DNA from: CAWHXG01 sp963833235
GTDB taxonomy: Bacteria > Pseudomonadota > Alphaproteobacteria > Rhodobacterales > Rhodobacteraceae
Assembly (NCBI GenBank): GCA_963833235.1
Contig: CAWHXG010000001.1
Span: 682,001-746,000 of the forward strand
DNA: 64,000 nucleotides
Reading direction: 5' to 3'
The translations under genes and the position numbers were made by a program. This document shows, one piece after another, positions 43,431-54,056 of the stretch. The first letter of the stretch is position 1. Every line of letters begins with the position of its first letter. The notes beneath the pieces are model-generated. The model worked only from the letters and a program-made list of their open reading frames with translations, was not told where the DNA came from and ran no database searches.

Positions 43431-44654
43431 ATGCCCGCACCGCAGAAGGTCGTTCTCGCCTATTCCGGCGGCCTCGACACGTCGATCATCCTGAAGTGGT
43501 TGCAGACAGAATACGATTGCGAGGTGGTCACCTTCACCGCCGATCTGGGCCAGGGGGAAGAGCTGGAGCCCGCGCGCCGCAAGGCGGAACTTCTGGGGAT
43601 CGCGCCGCAAAACATCCACATCGAGGACGTGCGCGAAGAATTCGTCCGCGATTTCGTGTTTCCGATGTTTCGGGCGAACGCGCTCTATGAAGGGCTCTAC
43701 CTGCTCGGCACCTCCATCGCCCGACCGCTCATCTCCAAGCGCCTGATCGAGATCGCCGCGGGAACGGGGGCGGATGCCATTGCACACGGTGCCACCGGAA
43801 AGGGCAACGACCAGGTGCGGTTCGAGCTCAGCGCCTACGCGCTCAACCCCGATATCCGGGTGATCGCCCCCTGGCGGGAATGGGCGCTCACCAGCCGCAG
43901 CAAGTTGCTGCAGTTTGCCGAAGAGCATCAGATCCCCATCGCGAAGGACAAGCGCGGAGAGGCGCCCTTCAGCGTCGACGCGAACCTCCTGCACACGTCG
44001 TCCGAGGGCAAAGTGCTGGAAGATCCGGCCGTGGAAGCGCCCGACTTCGTCTACCAGCGCACCGTCTCGCCCGAGGAGGCGCCAGACCTGCCCGTCCATG
44101 TCGAAGTTACGTTCGAGCGTGGCGATGCCGTGGCCATCGACGGCGAGCCGCTCAGCCCCGCGACGCTTCTGACCCGTTTGAACGAACTGGGTGGTCAGCA
44201 CGGAATCGGCCGGCTCGATCTGGTCGAGGGCCGCTTCGTGGGCATGAAAAGTCGCGGCATCTACGAGACGCCCGGCGGCACGATCCTGCTCGAGGCGCAT
44301 CGCGGGATCGAGCAGATCACCCTCGATCGTGGCCAGGCGCACCTGAAAGACGAACTGATGCCGCGCTATGCCGAGTTGATCTACAACGGTTTCTGGTTCA
44401 GCCCGGAACGCGAGATGCTGCAGGCCGCCATCGACCACAGCCAGACCCACGTGACCGGCACAGTGCGCCTGAAGCTCTACAAGGGCCTCGTGCGCACGGT
44501 CGGCCGCTGGTCCGATCATTCGCTCTACAGCGAGGCCCACGTGACGTTCGAGGACGATGCCGGCGCCTACGACCAGAAGGACGCCGCCGGCTTCATCAAG
44601 CTCAATGCCCTGCGGCTGAAGCTGCTGGCGATGCGGAACCGCCGGCTGGGCTGA
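43431..44654 (+). CDS. argG: Argininosuccinate synthase
   Basis: 407 residues. The ATP pyrophosphatase loop is SGGLDTS at 12-18. Other family blocks include HGATGKGNDQVRFEL and MKSRGIYETPGGT. It joins citrulline and aspartate in arginine synthesis. The ribosome-binding site is GGGGAG, and the start at 43431 gives the standard N-terminus. The 241-base gap to ilvA on the left is the longest in the window and should hold both promoters; I see no RNA element or attenuator in it. Confidence 0.97.
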   Translation: MPAPQKVVLAYSGGLDTSIILKWLQTEYDCEVVTFTADLGQGEELEPARRKAELLGIAPQNIHIEDVREEFVRDFVFPMFRANALYEGLYLLGTSIARPLISKRLIEIAAGTGADAIAHGATGKGNDQVRFELSAYALNPDIRVIAPWREWALTSRSKLLQFAEEHQIPIAKDKRGEAPFSVDANLLHTSSEGKVLEDPAVEAPDFVYQRTVSPEEAPDLPVHVEVTFERGDAVAIDGEPLSPATLLTRLNELGGQHGIGRLDLVEGRFVGMKSRGIYETPGGTILLEAHRGIEQITLDRGQAHLKDELMPRYAELIYNGFWFSPEREMLQAAIDHSQTHVTGTVRLKLYKGLVRTVGRWSDHSLYSEAHVTFEDDAGAYDQKDAAGFIKLNALRLKLLAMRNRRLG

Positions 44655-44672
44655 GCCGGCCGGCGCCGCGAC

Positions 44673-45095
44673 CTATTGCGCCGTGATGATCGACATCACC
44701 AGATCGCCATCCACGCGGATCGGCCCGTCCTCGGTGGCGCCAAGGGTGTATTCGAAGATGCCGGTCGCGGTGCCGCCCTCTTCGGCATGCACCATCAGCA
44801 TCAATCGCTCGCCCGTGGCCACAGGCTCCGTGAGGATCGCGGCGACATCCGTGTTGAAACCGGCGCGGATCGGGGCATGGCCCACCACGGGGCCGGGCTT
44901 GCCCTCGGCATCGGTGCGGTGAACCACCATCCAGCCGTTGTGGTCGGCCATCACCTCGCGAGCGCTCACGATGCCGTTCGAGACATCCTGGTCGATCGCC
45001 TCCACCCCCGGCGGCGGAACATGGCCATCGGCCAATGCGGTACCCGCTGACAGAAGCGCAAATGCGGTCAGAGCGGGCAAATTGAACCGGGGCAT
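44673..45095 (-). CDS. Small secreted protein, DUF7282-like
   Basis: 140 residues. A signal peptide (MPRFNLPALTAFALLSAGTALA) ends at about residue 22. The mature part (DQDVSNGIVSAREVMADHNG, then VVHRTDAEGKPGPVVGHA) is a beta-rich domain of the type I recall as DUF7282, found in secreted alphaproteobacterial and archaeal proteins. Function unknown. AGGAGA lies six bases upstream of ATG 45095. It is convergent with argG. Confidence 0.72.
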   Translation of the reverse strand: MPRFNLPALTAFALLSAGTALADGHVPPPGVEAIDQDVSNGIVSAREVMADHNGWMVVHRTDAEGKPGPVVGHAPIRAGFNTDVAAILTEPVATGERLMLMVHAEEGGTATGIFEYTLGATEDGPIRVDGDLVMSIITAQ

Positions 45096-45177
45096 GGGTA
45101 ATCTCCTGATTGCGTGACGGCAGACACGCGAGAGAGCGGGGAGAGTTTCAGCCTGGTCGCGCGAGAGAAGAAAAAAT

Positions 45178-45885
45178 TCAGCCCTGCGCTGCCGCAAGCC
45201 GCTCGTAGGCCGGCATCGCCGCCGCGGCGACCTGCGCCAATGGCCCCTCCAGCTGTGGGATCGCGCCTTCCGGGCCGGCGAACCCGGTGGAGCGGTGGAC
45301 GGCATCGTACCAGTGCGGCGCCCAGACCCCGTCCTGCGGTTTTGGCCCGGCCGCCCAGTGCAGCATCGCAGGGTCGAACCCGATACCGAGAGCCACGCAG
45401 AGGCGCCGCAGGGCGCTCTCCGGATCGGCGCGGATGGCCTCGCTGTCGATCACCACGGGGAGTTGGCCGGCTGTGCCGAGACGCTCGAAAAGCTCCGCCT
45501 GCTGCACGAAACCCAGATCGCCCAGCTCCGGCGCCTCGCGCTTGGCGGCGTAGCTCGCCAGCACCCGCGCCGGATGCCGGATCAGCATCACGTGACGGCA
45601 CCCGTCCATCCAAATCTCCGGGAAGCCCGGCAGGTGATGATGGGCCATCAGCTTGAGGTAGGTCAGCGGCCGCACCTGCGGCGACGCGATCCGCGCGGCG
45701 ACCTCCGCCGGATCGGTAAGGCCGGCGGCCAGAACCTCGGCCCGCATCGGATGGTCTAGCCCCGACGCCGCGAGGTAGGCGGCGTAGAACGGCTCGTCCC
45801 ACGCCGTGCAATCCGCCCGCTGCGCGAAGGCATACATCAGCGCCGTCGAAAGGTTGCGCGGCCCCGACCAGACAGCGAGCCTCAT
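45178..45885 (-). CDS. Sulfotransferase-like P-loop protein
   Basis: 235 residues. WSGPRNLSTALMYAFAQR at the N-terminus and VMLIRHPARVLASY mid-chain match the PAPS-binding 5' and 3' elements of sulfotransferase-fold proteins. No signal or membrane segment. Its start overlaps the stop of the class IV aminotransferase by ATGA, so both are likely made together. The pair recurs in Rhodobacterales from memory, but the substrate is unknown to me and the name sulfotransferase is by fold only. Confidence 0.72.
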   Translation of the reverse strand: MRLAVWSGPRNLSTALMYAFAQRADCTAWDEPFYAAYLAASGLDHPMRAEVLAAGLTDPAEVAARIASPQVRPLTYLKLMAHHHLPGFPEIWMDGCRHVMLIRHPARVLASYAAKREAPELGDLGFVQQAELFERLGTAGQLPVVIDSEAIRADPESALRRLCVALGIGFDPAMLHWAAGPKPQDGVWAPHWYDAVHRSTGFAGPEGAIPQLEGPLAQVAAAAMPAYERLAAAQG

Positions 45886-46817
45886 GCGTGGATGGCGCCC
45901 ACGTCGCGCCCGACCAGATCGGCGTAGAGCCGGCGCAACCGGGCCGTGACAGGCCCCGGGCCCGCCCCGTCGCCGATCCGCCGCCCGTCGATCTCGCCCA
46001 CCGGGGTCTGGGCGCCGAACGTGCCGGTGAGAAACGCCTCATCGGCCCCGTAGGCCTCCCCAAGGGAGAAATTGCGCTCGTGCACCGGGATGCCGTTCGC
46101 CCGGCAGAGCTCGATCACCTTGCCACGGGTGATGCCGTTCATGCAGTAGTCGCCGGTCGAGGTCCAAACCGCGCCGCGCCGGACGATGAAGAAGTTGCAC
46201 GCGTTGGTCGTGTTGACGAAGCCGTGGACGTCCAGCATCAGAGCTTCGTCGGCGCCCGCCTTCTCGGCGGCGATGCAGGCGAGGATGCAGTTCAGCTTGG
46301 AATGGCTGTTAAGCTTCGGGTCCTGGCTCATCGGCAGCCCGCGGATCTGCGGCACGGTGGCCAGCCGAACGGGGCGCGGCAGGCTGGGGCGCGAATGCTC
46401 CGCGATGATCACCATGGTGGGGCCGCTCCGGCTGAGCGAGGGATGCTGGAAGGGCCGCTCCTTGACGCCGCGCGTCACCATCAGCCGGGCATGGGCATCG
46501 TCGGTCATGTCGTTGGCCGCCCTCACCTCCTCCAGCGCGGCGGCGATGCCCGCGCGGTCCATGCGCATGTCGAGGTCGATGGCCAGCGCCGCCTCGAAGA
46601 GCCGGTCCAGATGGTCGTCGAGGAAGGCCCAGCGGGAATTATGCAGCCGCAGCCCTTCCCACACGCCATCGCCCAGCATGAAGCCGCTGTCGAACACGCT
46701 CACGGAGGCCTCTGCACGCGGCACGATCCGGCCGTTCACCCAGATGCCGATGGTCGCGTTGCGCGCGTCCTCGGCGCTTTGATGGGTGGTCATCGGATCG
46801 GCTGCGGTATCTGGCAT
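45882..46817 (-). CDS. Class IV (branched-chain/D-amino acid type) aminotransferase
   Basis: 311-residue PLP enzyme of fold type IV. VFDSGFMLGDGVWEGLR is the substrate-binding N-terminal motif, and SHSKLNCILACIAAEKAGAD carries the likely PLP lysine K174. GITRGKVIEL, EAFLTGTFGAQTPV are later family blocks. It could act on branched-chain, D-amino or aminodeoxychorismate-like substrates. ATG 46817 is seven bases after GGAGGT, preferred over a GTG at 46826. It is cotranscribed with the sulfotransferase-like gene and divergent from msrA. Confidence 0.87.
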   Translation of the reverse strand: MPDTAADPMTTHQSAEDARNATIGIWVNGRIVPRAEASVSVFDSGFMLGDGVWEGLRLHNSRWAFLDDHLDRLFEAALAIDLDMRMDRAGIAAALEEVRAANDMTDDAHARLMVTRGVKERPFQHPSLSRSGPTMVIIAEHSRPSLPRPVRLATVPQIRGLPMSQDPKLNSHSKLNCILACIAAEKAGADEALMLDVHGFVNTTNACNFFIVRRGAVWTSTGDYCMNGITRGKVIELCRANGIPVHERNFSLGEAYGADEAFLTGTFGAQTPVGEIDGRRIGDGAGPGPVTARLRRLYADLVGRDVGAIHA

Positions 46818-46975
46818 GGGGTGCACCTCCGATGCCGGAGACTAGGGGCGGCGGCCGGCACGGTAAAGCCGCGTCACCCTCGCGTGACTTGATGCAACAG
46901 GCGATTGCCGCCACGGCTTTCCGCCGCAACATGTCTGCAGATCCGCCCTGCACCCAGTACTCAAGGAGACCCGCC

Positions 46976-47620
46976 ATGACCCATCGCCCCACCGCCGCCC
47001 TCGCCGCACTTGCCCTTGCCTGCGCCGCCGCCCTTCCGGCCGCCGCGAAGGACATGCAGACGACGGTCCTCGCCGGCGGCTGCTTCTGGTGCGTCGAGGC
47101 AGATTTCGAGAAGGTGAAGGGCGTGCAGGAGGTCGTGTCGGGGTTTGCCGGCGGCAGCGTCGAGAACCCGACCTACAAGGAGGTCGTCCGTGGCGGCACC
47201 GGGCATCTGGAGGTGGTCGAGATCACCTACGATGCCGACGTGATCGGGTACGGGCAGATCCTCGATCTCTTCCTGCGCTCCATTGATCCGCTCGATGCCG
47301 GCGGGCAGTTCTGCGATCGGGGAGAAAGCTATGCGCCGGCGATCTTCGCAGACGCCTCCGAGATGTCCGAGGCCGAGGCGGCGGTGGCCCGGGCAGAGGC
47401 CGATCTCGGTCAGGACATCGTGGTACCGGTTCGCGAGGCGGCGCCCTTCTACCCCGCCGACGCCTACCACCAGGATTACTACAAGCAGGACAGCCTGATC
47501 CTCACCCGCTTCGGCCCGCAATCGAAAGCAGCGGCCTACAAGAAGTACCGCGAGGCCTGCAATCGCGATGAGCGGGTGGAAGAGGTCTGGGGCGACGCCG
47601 CTCTCTTCACCGGCAGCTAG
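46976..47620 (+). CDS. msrA: Exported peptide-methionine (S)-S-oxide reductase MsrA
   Basis: 214 residues. The first 25 residues (THRPTAALAALALACAAALP then AAA) form a Sec-type signal peptide, so the enzyme should work in the periplasm. The catalytic cysteine is C36 in GGCFWCVEAD, and FDPLDAGGQFCDRG-like and YHQDYYKQ blocks match MsrA. It reduces methionine-S-sulfoxide in oxidised envelope proteins. Most MsrA are cytosolic. AAGGAG lies eight bases before ATG 46976. Its stop shares CTAG with the ribokinase stop. Confidence 0.92.
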   Translation: MTHRPTAALAALALACAAALPAAAKDMQTTVLAGGCFWCVEADFEKVKGVQEVVSGFAGGSVENPTYKEVVRGGTGHLEVVEITYDADVIGYGQILDLFLRSIDPLDAGGQFCDRGESYAPAIFADASEMSEAEAAVARAEADLGQDIVVPVREAAPFYPADAYHQDYYKQDSLILTRFGPQSKAAAYKKYREACNRDERVEEVWGDAALFTGS

Positions 47621-48495
47621 GCAGAGCCCGCGAAGGCGCGCACCTCCTCGGCGGTGGCATAGGAAGCCGCCGCCCCGGGTTTGGTGCAGGCCAGGGTCGC
47701 CGCGGCGTTCGCGGCCCTCAGCGCCGCGTCGAGCCGCAGGCCCTGATCCAGCGCCGCGGCAAGCGTTCCCGCCAGGCAGTCGCCCGCGCCGGTGGTGTCG
47801 ACCACCTCGACTTTCCGGCCCGGAACCCGCAGCACGCCGTCCTGCCCCGGCTCGTGCCATTCGACCCCGCGCGCGCCGCGGGTCACCACCAGCGCCGGCA
47901 CCGGCAGGTCCGTCACGGCGCATCCCATCGCCTCGGCCAACTGCCCGGCCTCGATTTCGTTGCATAGCAGCACCGAGACATGGGGCAGGACGGCGCGCAC
48001 CGCTGCGGCATCGAAGGGCGCCGCCGAGTAGAACACCCGCAGCCCGGCGGCCCGGGCCAGCCGTGCGGCGAGCGGCTGATGAAGGGTCTCGTTCTGCAGC
48101 AGCAGGATGTCGCCGGCCTCGGCCTCCGCCATCGCCGCTGCCACCACATGGCTCTCAAGCGCGACGTTCGCCCCGGGATAGAGCACGATCATGTTCTCCC
48201 CGGCCGCGTCCACCGTGATCAGCGCACGGCCCGTGGGCACGCCCAGCCGCGCAACCTGCGCCACGTCGACCCCGTAGGACCGCAATTCCTCCAACACGGC
48301 GTCGCCATCCGGCCCCACCGCGCCGACATGGCGAACGTCCGCCCCGAAGAGCGCCGCCGCGGCGGATTGGTTGGCCCCCTTGCCGCCGAGGTTGGTCTGG
48401 CTGCCCGTGGCGGCCAGCGTCTCGCCGGGCTGCGGCAGGTGCGGCACGCGGAAGACGTCGTCGATGTTGATCGAGCCGAGGTTCCAGACGGTCAC
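47617..48495 (-). CDS. rbsK: Ribokinase (PfkB family)
   Basis: 292-residue sugar kinase. NLGGKGANQSAAAA near the N-terminus is the PfkB sugar-binding signature and DTTGAGDCLAGTLAAAL is the C-terminal catalytic motif with the base aspartate. It would phosphorylate ribose or a similar pentose. The start codon is GTG at 48495, four bases after the maeB stop, so both are probably in one transcript. No ribose transporter is nearby, hence substrate is uncertain. Confidence 0.85.
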   Translation of the reverse strand: MTVWNLGSINIDDVFRVPHLPQPGETLAATGSQTNLGGKGANQSAAAALFGADVRHVGAVGPDGDAVLEELRSYGVDVAQVARLGVPTGRALITVDAAGENMIVLYPGANVALESHVVAAAMAEAEAGDILLLQNETLHQPLAARLARAAGLRVFYSAAPFDAAAVRAVLPHVSVLLCNEIEAGQLAEAMGCAVTDLPVPALVVTRGARGVEWHEPGQDGVLRVPGRKVEVVDTTGAGDCLAGTLAAALDQGLRLDAALRAANAAATLACTKPGAAASYATAEEVRAFAGSA

Positions 48496-48499
48496 GTGC

Positions 48500-50752
<2,253 letters not shown>

Positions 50753-50759
50753 CGCGCAT

Positions 50760-50769
50760 CCCCCCCCCC
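50760..50769. repeat. C10/G10 homopolymer at the maeB ribosome-binding site
   Basis: Ten C on the + strand, equal to G10 in the maeB direction, with seven bases to the ATG at 50752. It is the only ribosome-binding candidate for maeB and lies between the divergent maeB and mutS genes. Confidence 0.65.
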
Positions 50770-50910
50770 GTGTCCGCGTCGGTCGGCGCGGCCCTCAGGC
50801 GCGCAGCCATAGCCGCCCCGCAGGCCCGCCTCAACCTTTGCCGCTTTCGGCACCGGCATGGGCTTTGTAAGGTCGCCGCCAGTCTCACCGCCAAAGGCCC
50901 GATCCGCCGC

Positions 50911-53568
50911 GTGACCGAAACCGCGACCAGTCCGACGCCCATGATGGCGCAATACCTCGCCATCAAGGCCGAGCACCCGCAGGACCTGCTGTTCTACCGG
51001 ATGGGCGACTTCTACGAGATGTTCTTTGACGATGCCGTGGCCGCCGCCGCAGCGCTCGACATCGCGCTGACCAAGCGGGGGAAGCACGAGGGCGGCGACA
51101 TCCCGATGTGCGGCGTGCCCGTGCATTCTGCCGAAGGGTACCTGCAAACGCTGACCCGCAAAGGCTTCCGGGTGGCGATCTGCGAGCAGCTCGAGGATCC
51201 GGCGGCGGCGAAGAAGCGCGGCGCCAAGTCGGTGGTGGCGCGCGGGGTGGTGCGGCTCGTCACCCCCGGCACCCTCACCGAAGAGGGCCTGCTGGACGCG
51301 CGGCGGCACAACCATCTGGCCGCCTGGGCCGAGGTGCGCGGCGAGGGCGCGCTGGCCTGGGCCGACATCTCGGCGGGCGAGCTGCGCGTGATGCCCTGCC
51401 CGCCGGTCATGCTGCCGCCGCAGCTGGCGCGTCTCGCCCCCCGCGAGGTGCTGGTGATCGACGCCTCCGAGGCCGGGATCGCCCAGCTCGCCGAAGAGGC
51501 GGGCGGCGCCGTCACCAGCCTTGGGCCCGCCAGCTTCGACAGTGCCGGCGGCGCCCGGCGGCTCTGCGCGCTCTACGGCGTGGCCAGCCTCGACGCCTTC
51601 GGCAGCTTCGGCCGGGCAGAGCTTCGGCCCTGGGCGCGCTGGTCGACTATCTTGACCTCACTCAGAAGGGCCGCCTGCCGCACCTGCGCCCGCCCGTCCG
51701 CGAGGATGGCGCGGCCTCCATGCAGATCGACGCGGCGACGCGGCGGAACCTCGAGCTCACCCATGCCCTGTCTGGCGGGCGCGCAGGCTCCCTCGTCGGC
51801 CGCAATCGACCGAACGGTGACGGCCCCGGGCGGGCGCCTGATGGAGCGGCGCATCGCCGGGCCCTCCCGCGATCTGGCGGTGATCCATGCCCGACAGGGG
51901 GCGGTGGCGCATCTGGCCGAGGCGACCGATCTGCGCCGCGATCTGCGCACCGCGCTGGCGCTGGTTCCCGATATGGATCGCGCCCTGGCCAGGCTGGCGC
52001 TCGAACGCGGCGGCCCACGCGATCTGGCCGCCATCCGCGACGGCCTGGCCCAGGCCGCGTCCATCGCAGCGGCGCTGGAGGGGGAAGAGCTGCCCGAGCT
52101 GCTAGGCGATGCCGCGCAGGCCCTCTCCGGGTACAGCGCGCTCTGCGCCAGGCTCGATGCCGCCCTCGTCGCCGAGCCGCCGCATCTGGCGCGCGAGGGT
52201 GGCTTCATCGCCCCAGGCCACGACCCCGATCTCGACGCCGCCCGCGAATTGCGCGACCAGGGCCGAAGCGTCGTTGCCGCGCTCCAGGGCCGCTATTCCG
52301 ACGAGACTGGCATCGGCGCACTCAAGCTGCGGCACAACAACGTGCTGGGCTACTTCATCGAGACCCCCGCCGGCCACGCGCCCCGGATGCTGGCCGAACC
52401 GCTCTCGGCGACCTTCATCCACCGGCAGACAACCGCCAGTGCCGTGCGCTTCACCACGCTGGAACTCTCGGACCTCGAACGCCGGATCCTCGGGGCGGGC
52501 GCCGAGGCGCTGGAGATCGAGAAGCGGCTCTTCGAGACCCTGCGCACCGAAATCGTGGGGCAGGCCACGCAGATCTGGCAGGCCGCCGCGTCCCTGGCCG
52601 AGGTCGACCTGGCCGCCGCCTTCGCCGACCTCGCCATCGAGGCCGACTGGTGCCGCCCGAAGGTCGATGCCAGCCGCGCCTTCGCGGTCGTGGCCGGGCG
52701 GCACCCGGTGGTCGAGGCCGCGCTCCGCCGCCAGACCGGCAGCGCCTTCATCGCCAACGACTGCACGCTTTCGGCCACTGGCGAGGGCGCCGCGCTGACC
52801 CTGCTGACCGGCCCGAACATGGCCGGCAAATCCACGTGGCTCCGGCAGAACGCGCTCATCGCGCTCCTCGCCCAGGCGGGTGCCTTCGTGCCCGCCGCCA
52901 GCGCCCATATCGGCCTCGTCAGCCAGCTCTTCAGCCGCGTCGGCGCCGCCGACGATCTGGCCCGCGGGCGCTCCACCTTCATGGTCGAGATGGTCGAGAC
53001 CGCGGCGATCCTGAACCAGGCCGATGCCCGCGCGCTGGTGATCCTCGACGAGATCGGACGCGGCACCGCCACCTATGACGGCCTCAGCATCGCCTGGGCG
53101 ACGCTGGAGCACCTGCACGACGTCAACCGATGCCGGGCGCTCTTCGCCACGCATTACCACGAGATGACGGCGCTGGCCGAAAAGCTGCCGGGGGCCCGCA
53201 ACGCCACCGTCGCCGTACGCGAATGGCAGGGCGAGGTGATCTTCCTCCACGAGGTGCGTGACGGCGCAGCGGATCGAAGCTATGGCGTGCAAGTCGCGCG
53301 CCTCGCCGGCCTGCCGAAAGCGGTGGTGGACCGCGCTCGGCAAGTGCTCGACATGCTGGAGAAGACCGAGCGGGAAGGCGGCCGCCGCGGTGCGGTGATC
53401 GACGATCTGCCGCTCTTTGCCGCCACGCCTGCCGCGATTTCACCCGCGCCGAGGGCCGATCCGCTGCGCGCCCGGATCGAGGCCGCCCAGCCAGACCAGA
53501 TGACCCCGCTCGACGCGCTGGCCCTGCTTTACACCTTGAAAGAGGAGGCGGCCGCGGCCGAAGGCTAG
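50911..53568 (+). CDS. mutS: DNA mismatch repair protein MutS with two compensating frameshifts
   Basis: 885 residues from GTG 50911 (ATG 50941 is an alternative). The mismatch-recognition motif GDFYE is at 33-37, Walker A is GPNMAGKST, and the late ATPase blocks (DEIGRGTATYDGLS, THYHEM) are intact. Residues about 239-296 do not look like MutS: they are rich in Arg, Ser, Cys and Pro. The expected sequence (ALGALVDYLDLTQKGRLP, then DAATRRNLEL) is present in the frame one base off between 51627 and 51797. A one-base deletion near 51625 and a one-base insertion near 51798 explain this exactly and restore total length. The affected part is the end of the connector and start of the lever core. Real lesion or assembly error cannot be told from sequence alone. 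Its stop shares CTAG with the convergent gene. Confidence 0.93.
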   Translation: MTETATSPTPMMAQYLAIKAEHPQDLLFYRMGDFYEMFFDDAVAAAAALDIALTKRGKHEGGDIPMCGVPVHSAEGYLQTLTRKGFRVAICEQLEDPAAAKKRGAKSVVARGVVRLVTPGTLTEEGLLDARRHNHLAAWAEVRGEGALAWADISAGELRVMPCPPVMLPPQLARLAPREVLVIDASEAGIAQLAEEAGGAVTSLGPASFDSAGGARRLCALYGVASLDAFGSFGRAELRPWARWSTILTSLRRAACRTCARPSARMARPPCRSTRRRGGTSSSPMPCLAGAQAPSSAAIDRTVTAPGGRLMERRIAGPSRDLAVIHARQGAVAHLAEATDLRRDLRTALALVPDMDRALARLALERGGPRDLAAIRDGLAQAASIAAALEGEELPELLGDAAQALSGYSALCARLDAALVAEPPHLAREGGFIAPGHDPDLDAARELRDQGRSVVAALQGRYSDETGIGALKLRHNNVLGYFIETPAGHAPRMLAEPLSATFIHRQTTASAVRFTTLELSDLERRILGAGAEALEIEKRLFETLRTEIVGQATQIWQAAASLAEVDLAAAFADLAIEADWCRPKVDASRAFAVVAGRHPVVEAALRRQTGSAFIANDCTLSATGEGAALTLLTGPNMAGKSTWLRQNALIALLAQAGAFVPAASAHIGLVSQLFSRVGAADDLARGRSTFMVEMVETAAILNQADARALVILDEIGRGTATYDGLSIAWATLEHLHDVNRCRALFATHYHEMTALAEKLPGARNATVAVREWQGEVIFLHEVRDGAADRSYGVQVARLAGLPKAVVDRARQVLDMLEKTEREGGRRGAVIDDLPLFAATPAAISPAPRADPLRARIEAAQPDQMTPLDALALLYTLKEEAAAAEG

Positions 53569-53960
53569 GCCAACGGCTCCGGGCTGCGGCGCTGCACCGC
53601 CCCGATGACCCGCATCAGTGTCTCGTTGGTGAAGGGCCGCTCCAGCACGCGCCAGCCGGCCCGTCGCGCCCGATCCTCATCGCCGTCCAGAACGACGATC
53701 GACATTCCGGCTCCCTGCAGCGCGGCCATCGCGCCGTTACCCGCGATCTCGTCGTGCTTGGCCGCCACGAAGGCCGCGCGGATCGCCATGTCGCGCGGCA
53801 CCTCGTCGAGCGATCGCGCCACCACCACCTCGCAGGAGGCGTTATCGTGCAGGGCCTCTTCAAGATCGGTAGCCTCCACGAAGTTCGGCGTGACGACCAG
53901 GTACCGCACCGTCTCACCGTCCATCGGTCCCATCACAACAATTTCTTTGCAAAGCCCCAT
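53565..53960 (-). CDS. Degenerate receiver-like protein
   Basis: 131 residues from ATG 53960, chosen for the GGGGGA about eight bases upstream; longer starts at 53999 or 54023 are possible. The pattern of strands and helices (YLVVTPNFVEATDLEEAL, SIVVLDGDEDRARRAGWRVL, ERPFTNETL) recalls a response-regulator receiver. The acidic pocket and the phospho-accepting aspartate are missing, and the usual KPF lysine is an arginine. It could be a phosphorylation-independent signalling fold. It is divergent from the Crp/Fnr gene. Confidence 0.6.
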   Translation of the reverse strand: MGLCKEIVVMGPMDGETVRYLVVTPNFVEATDLEEALHDNASCEVVVARSLDEVPRDMAIRAAFVAAKHDEIAGNGAMAALQGAGMSIVVLDGDEDRARRAGWRVLERPFTNETLMRVIGAVQRRSPEPLA

Positions 53961-54056
53961 GGCGATTCCCCCGGTGGCCAGATTTATGGTGGCGATCATG
54001 GAACGACGACGGCCCCCGGTCATTAAACAATGACATACACCGAGCAGGAGCGTAAA

